The position numbers and the translations under genes are program-made. The notes beneath the pieces are model-generated. The model had not been told where the DNA came from. It made no database searches and saw nothing but the letters and a program-made list of their open reading frames with translations. A DNA stretch of 64,000 bases from Cryobacterium roopkundense (GTDB taxonomy: Bacteria; Actinomycetota; Actinomycetes; Actinomycetales; Microbacteriaceae), in NCBI RefSeq assembly GCF_014200405.1, contig NZ_JACHBQ010000001.1, positions 434,001 to 498,000 on the forward strand, written 5' to 3'. Positions 24,338 to 31,859 of the stretch are shown piece by piece. The first letter of the stretch is position 1; the number at the start of each line of letters is the position of its first letter.

Positions 24338-25459
24338 ATGACCGTTGCATCAGCTCAATCATCGAGTCGGAAACCGCGCTCCATCCGCTTCGTAATCGCC
24401 GCGATTCTGGTCCTCGCTCTCGTTGTCACGGTCGGAGTTGTGCTCAACACGTCGCCAGCGCGTGCAGCGGAGCCCGTGCGGGCCGTCGTCGTGCGCGTCA
24501 TCGACGGCGACACCGTGGTGATGACGGTGAAGGGCAAGGCGACCCGCGTTCGGCTGCTGAATGTCGATACGCCCGAAACCAAGGATCCCGGCGAGCCGGT
24601 GGAATGCCTGGGCCCGGAGGCGTCCGCTTTCCTCACAGCGCTGCTGCCCCAAGGAACCAAGGTCACCCTGAAATACGATTACGACCGAGTCGACCGGTAC
24701 GGTCGTATGCTGGCCGCGGTTTTTATCGCTGACGGCACGTTCGTGAGTGAAGAAATCGCCAAGAACGGTTTCGGAATGGCAGTCAAGTTTGGCGACAACA
24801 CTGCCTACTACGAGACCGTGCGCGCAGCGCAGAAGACGGCTGAGCTGCTGAGGCGAGGTCTTTACTCCGACGCTGTCGAATGTACCGTTCCGGCCCAGAT
24901 GAAGCCCCTCACGGTGGAGCTCGCGGCCGTGGCCGCTGCGATCAGCGCGACGGCCCCATCAGCCGAGGTCACGGCTTTGCTGGCTCGTTCGGCAGCACTT
25001 GTCGCGGCCATCGCGGCGCTTCAGCACATGGCTGACTTGGACGGCCCCTCAATCTCGATGGCCATCATGCTCAAGACCCCCAAGCTCAAATACGCGCAGA
25101 ACCTCCAAACGCTCAGCTCGAAAGCGGTGGCCTTGCAGTCCGTCTTGACACTGGCCGAGGCGAGAGCGGTTGCGCAGGAGGCTGCTGCTGCCCAAGCTGC
25201 TGCTGCTGCTGCTGCAGCAGCAGCGCAGGCCGCGGCCGAAGCGCAAGCCGCCGCAGTTCGTGCCGCAGCCCAAGCCGAAGCGGACGCAGCGGCGCGTGCA
25301 GCCCGATCGGCCCCGGCTCCCTACGTCACGCCCGATGTTCCCTATGTTGCGCCCCCGTCAAGTGGAGGCGGCGACACGTACACCGGATGCCGCGCCTACG
25401 GCAGCAACGGTACCTCGGTCGACAACCAAGGACGTCGGTACACCAAGATCCCCTGCTAG
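24338..25459 (+). CDS. Secreted thermonuclease-like (SNase) protein with Ala-rich linker
   Basis: The 373-residue protein starts at ATG 24338 after GGGGAAG; an upstream in-frame extension lacks a signal. Residues ~17-44 are a signal peptide or membrane anchor (FVIAAILVLALVVTVGVVL). The SNase domain (47-155) keeps all catalytic residues: R72, D77 and E80 in RVRLLNVDTPETKDPG, and R123 in DRVDRYGRMLA. A long Ala-rich helical stretch (~185-330) and a short Cys-containing tail (GCRAYGSNGTSVDNQGRRY, TKIPC) follow. It would cleave nucleic acids at or outside the cell surface. The tail resembles wall-associated small domains, but I cannot name it. Confidence 0.83.
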   Translation: MTVASAQSSSRKPRSIRFVIAAILVLALVVTVGVVLNTSPARAAEPVRAVVVRVIDGDTVVMTVKGKATRVRLLNVDTPETKDPGEPVECLGPEASAFLTALLPQGTKVTLKYDYDRVDRYGRMLAAVFIADGTFVSEEIAKNGFGMAVKFGDNTAYYETVRAAQKTAELLRRGLYSDAVECTVPAQMKPLTVELAAVAAAISATAPSAEVTALLARSAALVAAIAALQHMADLDGPSISMAIMLKTPKLKYAQNLQTLSSKAVALQSVLTLAEARAVAQEAAAAQAAAAAAAAAAQAAAEAQAAAVRAAAQAEADAAARAARSAPAPYVTPDVPYVAPPSSGGGDTYTGCRAYGSNGTSVDNQGRRYTKIPC

Positions 25460-25483
25460 TGGGGGCGCGGCGAGGCGGTGACC

Positions 25484-26305
25484 CTAGTCGCGGCCAAACA
25501 GGTTGCCGAGTGCCCCGAGTCCGGGAATCTCGAAGTTCGATCCCAATTCGGACACCTGGTCGCCAAGACCCGTCGCGTACTCGCCCGCACCTTCGGTGAG
25601 GCCCGAGGCAGCGCCTTCGAGGCCGCCGGTGACGCCTTCGAGGCCCCCAGTGACGCCCTCGAGTCCGCCGGCGAGGCTCTCGAAATCGACGCCGAATCCG
25701 GCTGCCTGTTCCAGCAGCGGCCCCGCCACAGTGCTGAGCACCGCGCCGCCGGCGACTGCGGCGAGCAACCCGCCGGCAAGTCCGATCCCTGCACCAGCGG
25801 CCGCGCCCATGCCTACTCCAGCCAGAGCACCGGCGCCTCTGCCCGACGGTTTCGCGAACAGCTTTTTCATGAATCCGGGATTCTGCGCTTCGCCGCGCGT
25901 AGCCGAGCGGGCCAGGTCATCGGAGCTGGACGATGCCGGGTATTCGTTGGCGGGCAGTTCGGCGCGCAACTGAGCGTTGACCTCGTCGCGCTGCGCCGGA
26001 GTCAGCCGCGCGAACGCGTCGCGGTGAACCTGCTCGAGCTGCTGCGGCTGTGCCGTCTGCAGCAGGTAGTCGTACCGGGCGATGGCTGCGCGGTCCTCCG
26101 CGCTCACCGCAGACGCCGGGGTCGAACGAGTGAGGGGAGCGTGCGGCGTGCCGTACGCAGGGGGCTTGCTGTCTCCGGTGACTTTGTCGGCCGCGGTGCG
26201 CACCATCTCGCGCCAATCCGTCTTTCCGGATCCACCCGACGACTGCTGCCCCTTCTTGTCGAGGGCTTTCGCTGCCATGCTCAGAATGCGCTGGAGATTG
26301 CTCAT
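25484..26305 (-). CDS. Conserved hypothetical protein with Gly-rich hydrophobic region
   Basis: The 273-residue protein has a polar N-terminal half with RYDYLLQTAQPQQLEQVHRD and AFARLTPAQRDEVNAQLRAE. A stretch around 150-200 is rich in Gly and Ala and hydrophobic (AGALAGVGMGAAAGAGIGLA). A C-terminal repeat follows (three GLEGVTGGLEG-type units). The arrangement resembles actinobacterial proteins often annotated, without evidence, as cation-transporting ATPases; no P-type ATPase motif exists here. It is convergent with the thermonuclease gene (24 bp). Function unknown. Confidence 0.7.
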   Translation of the reverse strand: MSNLQRILSMAAKALDKKGQQSSGGSGKTDWREMVRTAADKVTGDSKPPAYGTPHAPLTRSTPASAVSAEDRAAIARYDYLLQTAQPQQLEQVHRDAFARLTPAQRDEVNAQLRAELPANEYPASSSSDDLARSATRGEAQNPGFMKKLFAKPSGRGAGALAGVGMGAAAGAGIGLAGGLLAAVAGGAVLSTVAGPLLEQAAGFGVDFESLAGGLEGVTGGLEGVTGGLEGAASGLTEGAGEYATGLGDQVSELGSNFEIPGLGALGNLFGRD

Positions 26306-26513
26306 AGGGGGCCCTTCGGTTTGGCTGGGGTCTCCATTGTGTATACGCGCACCTGAGCAAAGCCTCCGTAAACGCCAAAGGCAGGTGGGAGACGGGTGAA
26401 ATCAGCCCATCGGGCCGGGCACCAGCACCCCGGACACGCGTTCGATGCCCGGCCAGCGCATCAGACCTTGCAGCGCGTGCACGGGAGGTCTGCCGCGGTC
26501 GGCGGCGGTGTGG

Positions 26514-26660
26514 GCGCGCCTCGCTGACCAGCACGACGGCAACGCCCAGGGCGCACAGCGCGAACCCGGCCAACATCACAAGCGTCAGTGGCTTGCCCAG
26601 CAGTACGGCACCGGTGAGGGCCGTCGTCGGTGTGATCAGGAACAGTAAGGCGTGTAGGTG
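26514..26660 (-). pseudogene. C-terminal remnant of an EamA/DMT-type transporter
   Basis: The translated minus strand contains HALLFLITPTTALTGAVLLG, KPLTLVMLAGFALCALGV and AVVLVSEAR, the pattern of the last two helices of an EamA transporter. The upstream helices are absent and the frame continues into unrelated sequence on both sides. The gene is dead. Confidence 0.5.
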
Positions 26661-27136
26661 CCGTGCTACCCGCCCGGCGCAGCAGGCACCAGTAGAGGCC
26701 GCAGGCCGCCCCGACTGTATTCTGGCGGTTTTCATTGTCACTATCGGCATGGAAACATTCGCGCATCCCATCGAACTCGCCCGCGGTATGGCACGCGCCC
26801 TGCTGCAGGCATCCGCTCCCTGATTGGCGCAGTGTGGTTATGCCAGCGGATACGGACTTTCGTTCGGAGCGGAATCCGAGTCGGCTCCCTGCTCCGGCGT
26901 GCCCGCTTGTGAGCTGCGGGCAGCGTCCGGCCAGAAGATTGCCCGGCTGGCAGCCCAGCGCGCCGCTGACCTCCTCGTGCGTTCGGCGCTGATCGCCTGC
27001 GTGAGGGATTCGGTAGTGGGAGGGAGAAGCAGTCGCTTCATGTCATGGACAGTACTCCCGAAGCGTGAATACGGTTCAGATTGGCAGGCTGCACCCAGCT
27101 GCGCCCCACGAATACCTGGAGACGCAGCCGAGCCGC

Positions 27137-27231
27137 GGCACAACTCCTGCAATTTGTGCGGCCTCCGCGACGGATGCCCGTAATCTCGCGGCACCTTTTC
27201 TGTCGCCGCTGCACAGTGCAGGAGTTATGCC
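27137..27231. repeat. Family B palindromic repeat, copy 1
   Basis: A ~95-bp unit begins GGCACAACTCCTGCAATTTG and ends GTGCAGGAGTTATGCC. The ends are inverted repeats, and the interior has TGTGCGGCCTC, CGACGGATGCCCG and AATCTCGCGGC. It is shared with 27409-27498 and 28760-28853; a fourth unit with the same ends lies at 55441-55532. Confidence 0.8.
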
Positions 27232-27295
27232 AGAGGAGGTGCGGGCACCCCCTGTTTTCGCTCGGTCAGGCGGCCTACACGGGCAACTGCCGGAG

Positions 27296-27408
27296 GCGGC
27301 GCGGTTGGCCTCGTCGTAGTAGTAGTCGGGCCATTCCTGCCCGTTGTGTACCCGCAGCCACTTGTCGGCCGAGGCCATCCGTCGCCAGACGCGAAACGTT
27401 CCGGCCGT
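27296..27408 (-). pseudogene. Fragment of a CocE/NonD (S15-type) alpha/beta hydrolase gene
   Basis: The minus strand translates to AGTFRVWRRMASADKWLRVH, then NGQEWPDYYYDEANRA. This strongly resembles the KWLRVHN..EWPDYY segment of CocE/NonD family hydrolases. Only ~37 codons remain, cut exactly by family B repeat 2 on one side and running into noise before repeat 1 on the other. Everything from 26661 to 27553 otherwise looks like decayed DNA. Confidence 0.55.
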
Positions 27409-27498
27409 CATAACTCCTGCAATCTGTGCGGCCTCGGAAACGGATGCCCGGAAGCTCGCGGCGGCTTTTTGCCGGCGCCGCGAATTGCAGGAGTTATG
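27409..27498. repeat. Family B palindromic repeat, copy 2
   Basis: The unit starts CATAACTCCTGCAATCTGTG and ends CGCGAATTGCAGGAGTTATG: a 14-bp perfect inverted terminal repeat (CATAACTCCTGCAA / TTGCAGGAGTTATG). The interior GCGGCCTCGGAAACGGATGC, CCGGAAGCTCGCGGC matches copies 1 and 3. Confidence 0.85.
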
Positions 27499-27553
27499 CC
27501 CGGGGAGGCGCGGAGCTGGCCACAGGGCTCCTCCTGGCCCGAGGGTGCCGGGG

Positions 27554-27823
27554 CTATGACGCGGTCGGGACACCAGCGGATGCGTCTGCGCTGACCTGCA
27601 GGAGGGTATCCGTTGTGATGTCCAGCGCCCGGCAGATGCGAACGATCGTGAAGAATTCAGGGGTGGGGCTGCGTCCGGTTTCGATCTTGCGCAAGGTCTC
27701 CATGGAGATGGACGCGCGTGAAGCGACGTCCACCATGGTTCGGGAGCCGCGTGCCGCGCGCAGGGCCGCGCCCAAGTCTTGACCTCGTCGGATTTCGGAG
27801 GGAGTGAGGGGAACGCGTACCAT
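27554..27823 (-). CDS. XRE-family helix-turn-helix regulator
   Basis: The 89-residue protein starts at ATG 27823; an in-frame extension to 27943 would run into the divergent peptidase gene. The HTH is LGAALRAARGSRTMVDVASR followed by ASISMETLRKIETGRSPTPE, the standard XRE core, with a short C-terminal tail. It is divergent from the methionine aminopeptidase across 52 bp that contain a GGTAT/ATACC palindrome. It probably represses itself and the peptidase. Confidence 0.85.
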   Translation of the reverse strand: MVRVPLTPSEIRRGQDLGAALRAARGSRTMVDVASRASISMETLRKIETGRSPTPEFFTIVRICRALDITTDTLLQVSADASAGVPTAS

Positions 27824-27841
27824 GGCACCAATGATAGTACC

Positions 27842-27855
27842 GGTATAGTCATACC
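27842..27855. promoter_or_regulatory. Palindromic operator between XRE gene and methionine aminopeptidase
   Basis: GGTATAGTCATACC is an inverted repeat with 5-bp arms and a 4-bp centre. A related half-site (TAGTACC) lies just upstream. The spot is centred between the divergent starts and would cover both promoters. Confidence 0.55.
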
Positions 27856-27875
27856 ACCGGATCGAAGGGAACCAG

Positions 27876-28646
27876 ATGATCGAGCTGCGCACGGCAGGCG
27901 AAATTGACGAGATGCAGGCGGCCGGCGACTTCGTCGCGTCCACACTGCAGGCGCTGAAAGCACGCGCCGCGGTGGGGGTGAGCCTGCTCGAGCTGGATGC
28001 GTTCGCTCACGACCTCATCCGTAAGCGGGGCGCCGAGTCCTGCTACCTGGACTATACGCCGTCGTTCGGCTCAGGACCGTTCGGCTACGTGCTGTGCACC
28101 TCGGTGAACGACGCCGTTCTGCACGGAAAGCCTCGCCCCTACCGGCTCGAGAATGGCGACCTGCTCAGCCTCGACTTCGCCACCAACGTGAACGGCTGGG
28201 TGGCCGATTCCGCGATCAGTATGGTCGTCGGCGACGCTCGGGCCGAAGACCTCGAACTCATCGCCCTCACCGAGCGGGCACTCGACGCCGGCATCGCGGC
28301 CGCCGTGGTGGGAAACAAGATCGGGGACATCTCCCACGCGATCGGAACTGTTGCACACGAGGCGGGCCTCACCGTGAACTTGGACTTCGGCGGACACGGC
28401 GTTGGGCGCACGATGCACGGCGACCCGTCCGTGCCGAACAACGGCCGGCCCGGTCGCGGGTTTCCGCTCAAGCCGGGGCTCGTCATCGCGATCGAGCCGT
28501 GGTTCATGCGCGGTACCGATGAGCTGAAAATGGACCCCGACGGCTGGACGCTGCGCAGCGCGGACGGAAGCCGCACGGCCCACTCGGAACACACCATCGC
28601 CATCACCGAAGACGGCCCGATCACGCTCACCCGGTCGGTCCGCTAG
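27876..28646 (+). CDS. map: Methionine aminopeptidase, type I
   Basis: The 256-residue metalloprotease removes the initiator Met from nascent proteins. All five metal ligands are in place: D100 (LSLDFATN), D111 (VADSAIS), H174 (GGHGVGR), E207 (AIEPWF) and E238 (SEHTIA), with the substrate His in AVLHGKP. It is a probable accessory paralog, as its setting is an accessory region with a private XRE regulator, not the usual ribosomal-protein/secY cluster. No N-terminal zinc-binding extension. Confidence 0.9.
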   Translation: MIELRTAGEIDEMQAAGDFVASTLQALKARAAVGVSLLELDAFAHDLIRKRGAESCYLDYTPSFGSGPFGYVLCTSVNDAVLHGKPRPYRLENGDLLSLDFATNVNGWVADSAISMVVGDARAEDLELIALTERALDAGIAAAVVGNKIGDISHAIGTVAHEAGLTVNLDFGGHGVGRTMHGDPSVPNNGRPGRGFPLKPGLVIAIEPWFMRGTDELKMDPDGWTLRSADGSRTAHSEHTIAITEDGPITLTRSVR

Positions 28647-28658
28647 GCGGTTTCAATA

Positions 28659-28711
28659 TTCATAAAATGCTCGAAGCATTTTATGAAATAGGCCTTGAAA
28701 TCATAAAATGC
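28659..28711. repeat. AT-rich hairpin with a third half-site after map
   Basis: TTCATAAAATGCT (28659-28671) and AGCATTTTATGAA (28675-28687) are perfect 13-bp inverted arms around CGA. A third TCATAAAATGC lies at 28701-28711. It starts 13 bp after the map stop and could serve as a terminator-like hairpin, though no T-run follows; the third half-site argues for protein binding. Confidence 0.55.
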
Positions 28712-28759
28712 CGCACCGAGATATCTAGACCGGCTTGACCCCCTCTCACCTCGGGCCGC

Positions 28760-28853
28760 GGCATAACTCTTGCAATTCGTGCGGTCTCAGCGACGGATGC
28801 CCGTAATCTCGCGGCAGTTCTCCGTCGCCGTCGCAAATTGCAGGAGTTATGCC
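28760..28853. repeat. Family B palindromic repeat, copy 3
   Basis: The unit runs from GGCATAACTCTTGCAATTCG to AAATTGCAGGAGTTATGCC. Its interior CGACGGATGCCCGTAATCTC is nearly the same as in copy 1. It lies between map and the YoeB toxin 3' end. Confidence 0.85.
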
Positions 28854-28899
28854 CCGGGGCAAGGGGAGTGCCAAGTTTCGGGTTCGTCAGCGGATGTCG

Positions 28900-29154
28900 T
28901 CAATAGTGATGCCGAGCGGCGATGATCACGAGGTTGCTCGCCTCGACGGCGTACACCAGCCGGTGCTCGTCCGTGATGCGACGCGACCAGTAGCCGGCGA
29001 GTTGATGCTTGAGCGCTTCGGGCTTCCCGATGCCTGTGAACGGCGTGCGGCGTGTCTCTTCGATGAGCCGGTTGATGCGCTTGAGCATGGCCCGATCGGT
29101 TGAGACCCAGTACTGGTAGTCCGCCCAGGCCTTGTCCGTGAAGAGGATGTTCAC
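28900..29154 (-). CDS. yoeB: YoeB-family mRNA interferase toxin
   Basis: The 84-residue toxin cuts mRNA in the ribosome. It matches E. coli YoeB position for position: E46 (GIGKPEAL), R65 (EHRLVYA), H83 and Y84 (AARHHY). The N-terminus MNILFTDKAWADYQYW is typical. It overlaps the antitoxin stop by 4 bp (ATGA), the normal antitoxin-first order. Expected to be active. Confidence 0.93.
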   Translation of the reverse strand: MNILFTDKAWADYQYWVSTDRAMLKRINRLIEETRRTPFTGIGKPEALKHQLAGYWSRRITDEHRLVYAVEASNLVIIAARHHY

Positions 29155-29396
29155 TCGGCCAGCGGATGCGCCGTCGCGCTTCCGGCGCGATGTTGCGCGA
29201 TGCTCTCCAGCAGGTGGGCCGCGTTCGCCGGCGAACGGAGCAGATGTGCGGTCTCTTCTAGGGCTTGATAGTCGGCCAGGGACATCAGGACGGCGCTGCC
29301 CTTCTTCGAAACGATCTCCACCGGCACATGGTCGTCATTGACCTGTTCGATGAGAGGAAACAAGCGGGCGCGAGCGTCGGAAGCGGTGATTGCCAT
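29151..29396 (-). CDS. yefM: YefM-family antitoxin
   Basis: The 81-residue Phd/YefM protein has the DNA-binding N-terminus MAITASDARARLFPLIEQVN, then VPVEIVSKKGSAVLMSLADY. The disordered C-terminus would block YoeB. It is the first gene of the pair; its operator at 29417-29434 lies ~20 bp upstream. Confidence 0.92.
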   Translation of the reverse strand: MAITASDARARLFPLIEQVNDDHVPVEIVSKKGSAVLMSLADYQALEETAHLLRSPANAAHLLESIAQHRAGSATAHPLAE

Positions 29397-29416
29397 GAAA
29401 CCTCAACTCTCAGAGT

Positions 29417-29434
29417 GGTACAGAATATTGTACC
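29417..29434. promoter_or_regulatory. YefM-type operator
   Basis: GGTACAGAATATTGTACC is an inverted repeat (6-bp arms, 6-bp centre). GTACA/TGTAC cores match the TGTACA hexamer known to be bound by YefM. It sits at the expected place just before the antitoxin start, so the pair is probably autorepressed. Confidence 0.7.
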
Positions 29435-29586
29435 GCTTTCAGGTCTGGCAGGGAAGAAGCAATTTATGGGTATCTGACTTGATCGCCACGATGCCTCCCT
29501 CATCGCTGTGGCGTCGCTGGCGCATCAGCGCCGGCCGATGCAGATGCCGTCCGCGACGTGTGAGGGGCGCCCGATAGGGTGGCCTC

Positions 29587-29790
29587 ATGTCAACAGCTCG
29601 AGTCAGCTCGTCGCCCACGTGGATCTGGACTGTCGGAATCGTGTACAGCGTGGTGATCCTGGGCATCGGATTCTGGGCGAGCCTGGCCACGGGGGAGTGG
29701 ATCGCTCTTCTCTGTGCTGCGGGATTGGTGGTCGTTCCCGTAGGCGGCGTGGCCCTCCGCTCGCGCACCTCCCCGTCGCGGTCGAGGTAG
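29587..29790 (+). CDS. Small membrane protein of unknown function
   Basis: The 67-residue protein has two hydrophobic segments (IWTVGIVYSVVILGIGFWAS and WIALLCAAGLVVVPVGGVAL) and a basic tail (RSRTSPSRSR), so a two-helix membrane protein is plausible. The next gene starts 6 bp later. No family recognised; existence is supported mainly by the clean hydrophobic pattern. Confidence 0.5.
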   Translation: MSTARVSSSPTWIWTVGIVYSVVILGIGFWASLATGEWIALLCAAGLVVVPVGGVALRSRTSPSRSR

Positions 29791-29795
29791 GTCCC

Positions 29796-30083
29796 ATGTT
29801 CCGCCGAGAATCGCTCCACGAGCTCGAAACCAAGATCGCGACGATTGACGCAGAGATCGCAGCCCATGCGCTGGCCTCGGAGCCGGTGAAGGCGGCACAT
29901 GAGGTGATCGAAGCGAACACTGGGCAGGATGCCGAGGTCGTGTCCCGGGAGCTCGCTGAGCGCAATCTCCCCACCCTCGAAGAGATCGGAAAGATTCAGG
30001 TCAGGGGAACGGTCAGCTGGTGGAGCCTGCACCGTGACCGGAAGAAACTGGTCGAGAAGGTCGCGCGGCTCCCGGCCGAGTGA
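29796..30083 (+). CDS. Small hypothetical protein
   Basis: The 95-residue protein from ATG 29796 is charged and largely helical (RRESLHELETKIATIDAEIA, ELAERNLPTLEEIGKIQVRG, SWWSLHRDRKKLVEKVARL). It follows the small membrane protein by 6 bp, so they may be co-transcribed. A longer frame starting at 29508 would overlap the membrane-protein gene and is not used. Function unknown. Confidence 0.55.
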   Translation: MFRRESLHELETKIATIDAEIAAHALASEPVKAAHEVIEANTGQDAEVVSRELAERNLPTLEEIGKIQVRGTVSWWSLHRDRKKLVEKVARLPAE

Positions 30084-30176
30084 ACGCAGAGCACCGCTAT
30101 GGTCGCCGCTTGGTCGAACGAACCCAGAAGAAAGTTCGGCTAGAAAACTGGCCAAAAATCGGGCTAAAATTTGCCT

Positions 30177-30446
30177 ATGCGAATCGTATCGGTCAGTGAA
30201 GCGAAGGACACGCTCTCGACTCTCGTCGAAAGCGTGGAAGCGACTCACGGCGCCGTTATTATTACGCGACACGGCAAGCCGGCGGCCGTGCTGCTCTCAC
30301 CGGACGATTTGGAATCGCTTACCGAAACGCTGAGTTGGCTCGCGGATCCTCACCATCGGTCTGAGATCGATGAGGCCGAGGCGGACATCGCGGAAGGTCG
30401 CACGTTGAGCCTCGCCGAGGTGCGCGCTCAGCTGGCACGCCGGTAG
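30177..30446 (+). CDS. Phd/YefM-family antitoxin
   Basis: The 89-residue antitoxin starts at ATG 30177 (TTG 30171 is an alternative). The fold is shown by MRIVSVSEAKDTLSTLVESV, then GAVIITRHGKPAAVLLSPDD LESL. The acidic C-terminus (SEIDEAEADIAEGRTLSLAE) would wrap the toxin. Its stop overlaps the toxin GTG by one base. Upstream, GGCTAGAAAACTGGCC and GGGCTAAAAT form a repeat-like region suitable as its own operator. Confidence 0.87.
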   Translation: MRIVSVSEAKDTLSTLVESVEATHGAVIITRHGKPAAVLLSPDDLESLTETLSWLADPHHRSEIDEAEADIAEGRTLSLAEVRAQLARR

Positions 30447-30748
30447 TGACCGCCGACGAACCCTTCGACGTCCGGTTGACCGGCCCCGCGGTTCGGTCCC
30501 TCGAGCGGTTGCCGGCCAAGCTCGCCGACGCTGTGCTCCGCTTCTGTGACGGTCCCCTCGCAGACAACCCGCTGCGGGTCACCAAGCCGCTCGGCGTCGA
30601 ACTTGAAGGCATGCGAAGTGGCTACGTCGGCATCGCCTACCGCGTCTTGGTCAGGATCGACGAGCACGCGAACATCGTCTACGTGCTCCGGATAGTCCAC
30701 CGTGCCGACGTGTACGGCCCTCGCCGACCCGTCGAAAGTCCCGCCTAA
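30446..30748 (+). CDS. RelE-family toxin
   Basis: The 100-residue ParE/RelE-fold toxin contains FDVRLTGPAVRSLERLPAKL, ADNPLRVTKPLGVELEGMRS and GYVGIAYRVLVRIDEHANIV, followed by RIVHRADVY. It is typed RelE rather than ParE by the Arg-rich basic strands and the HRADVY C-terminus. The start is GTG 30446. Its last Ala codon and TAA stop lie in a 22-bp direct repeat that recurs at 33337-33358. Confidence 0.87.
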   Translation: MTADEPFDVRLTGPAVRSLERLPAKLADAVLRFCDGPLADNPLRVTKPLGVELEGMRSGYVGIAYRVLVRIDEHANIVYVLRIVHRADVYGPRRPVESPA

Positions 30749-30763
30749 ACCTCCAGGCTCAGC
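30742..30763. repeat. 22-bp direct repeat, left copy
   Basis: The block starts CGCCTAAACC and ends CAGGCTCAGC, and is identical to 33337-33358. On the plus strand it ends the RelE gene; on the minus strand the right copy encodes the last residues (LSLEV, stop) of the AtuA-like small protein. The intervening 2.57 kb carry NERD and Xre/RES. Confidence 0.8.
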
Positions 30764-31043
30764 TCGGCTTTAGCGGTACAACAGCAGTGCTCGATCTGGC
30801 CGTCTTGGGCGTTTCACGAATACGAATCCAGATCTTCGCGCCAGGCCCGCTCAAGAGCCCGGTATGAGTGGGAGCGTCCTTCCTGGGGCGGCCTTGGCCG
30901 ATCCAGTGCTCCTTCCGTGAGGCGTATTGAGGCGGCTGATCCGTGCTGTCACGCGTATGGAGGAGCGGCGCATCGAGTCTGTCCCGTCGGCCTGAGCGTC
31001 TGCCGCAGCGGCCGGTAGAGTGGCACTAAATATCGGGGGATGC
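30764..31043. other. 280-bp stretch without a gene
   Basis: No frame with a family match is seen between the left 22-bp repeat and the NERD gene. It must contain the NERD promoter. Confidence 0.5.
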
Positions 31044-31859
31044 ATGACAACGCAGTCACTTCACATGAGCGAGCAGATTGCGGCCCAATCGGTGATCGAA
31101 GAGTTGCTGCGTGAACAGCAAACGTTGCCGCCGCGCTCACATGTGGCCAGGCTCTGGGGCCGCTCCCCGCTGGCCGCCGACAGCGTCGCCTGGTATCTCG
31201 GTGCTTTGGGCGAGATCGAGGTGGGCAAAGTCCTCAGCCGTCTCCCGCCGCAGTGGCGCGTCTTTCATGCACTTCCCATCGGAAAGGCCGATGCCGACAT
31301 CGACCATCTGGTTATCGGCCCCGGCGGGATCTTCACCATCAACACCAAGCACCATCGCGGCAAGAAGATCTGGGTGGCTGAACGGTCTTTCATGGTCAAC
31401 GGCCAGAAGCAGGCGCACCTTCGCAACTCAAAATTCGAGGCGACTCGCGTCACAAAAATGCTCTGCGAGCGGATGCCGCAGCTCCCGCCGGCGCAGGCCG
31501 TGATCGCGCTGGTGAGCCCGGGCCAAATCACGATCAAGAGTAAGCCTGACGCGGTCCAGGTCTTGGATTCGAACAACTTGAGGCGGTGGCTGCTGAAAGG
31601 ACCCGCTGCACTTTCCGAAGTGGAACTGGTTGAGCTCACGGCGATTATCGACGCGCCATCGACCTGGAGTGCACCCACGTCGCCACCCACTCCGAACCTG
31701 AAGGAACAGTTCACCATGATCGACCGCGAGGTGAGAACGGCGCGCGTGCGGCGCGTCTCGTGGACGCTGTTCAGCTTCGCGGTGGTGGCGACGTTGGTTG
31801 TTTTCGTGGGAATCCCCCTCTACGCCCAGGTGGTCACAGAAGGAATCGGCAGTCTCTGA
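31044..31859 (+). CDS. NERD-domain protein with C-terminal membrane helix
   Basis: The 271-residue protein starts at ATG 31044, with GGGGA upstream. The NERD (nuclease-related) domain is at ~45-150: LGEIEVGKVLSRLPPQWRVF, HALPIGKADADIDHLVIGPG, GIFTINTKHHRGKKIWVAER. The D(I)DH...G...I.TK pattern matches the PD-(D/E)XK-like active site. One helix near the C-terminus (TLFSFAVVATLVVFVGIPLY) anchors it, cytoplasmic domain first. Function of NERD proteins is uncertain; a nucleic-acid role is inferred from the fold. It lies between the two 22-bp direct repeats. Confidence 0.85.
   Translation: MTTQSLHMSEQIAAQSVIEELLREQQTLPPRSHVARLWGRSPLAADSVAWYLGALGEIEVGKVLSRLPPQWRVFHALPIGKADADIDHLVIGPGGIFTINTKHHRGKKIWVAERSFMVNGQKQAHLRNSKFEATRVTKMLCERMPQLPPAQAVIALVSPGQITIKSKPDAVQVLDSNNLRRWLLKGPAALSEVELVELTAIIDAPSTWSAPTSPPTPNLKEQFTMIDREVRTARVRRVSWTLFSFAVVATLVVFVGIPLYAQVVTEGIGSL

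Noticed and set aside
25917..26771. 284-codon minus-strand frame spanning the EamA-like segment
   Set aside because: Only ~49 residues resemble a transporter; the rest overlaps the gene at 25484-26305 in another frame and is Arg-rich noise.
27076..27963. 295-codon minus-strand frame covering the CocE-like fragment
   Set aside because: It crosses two family B repeats and overlaps the XRE gene and the start of map; only the short CocE-like part has family similarity.
27137..28853. Family B repeats read as a CRISPR array
   Set aside because: Units are ~92 bp, internally palindromic, irregularly spaced by 177 bp to more than 1 kb and have no spacers; no cas genes are near.
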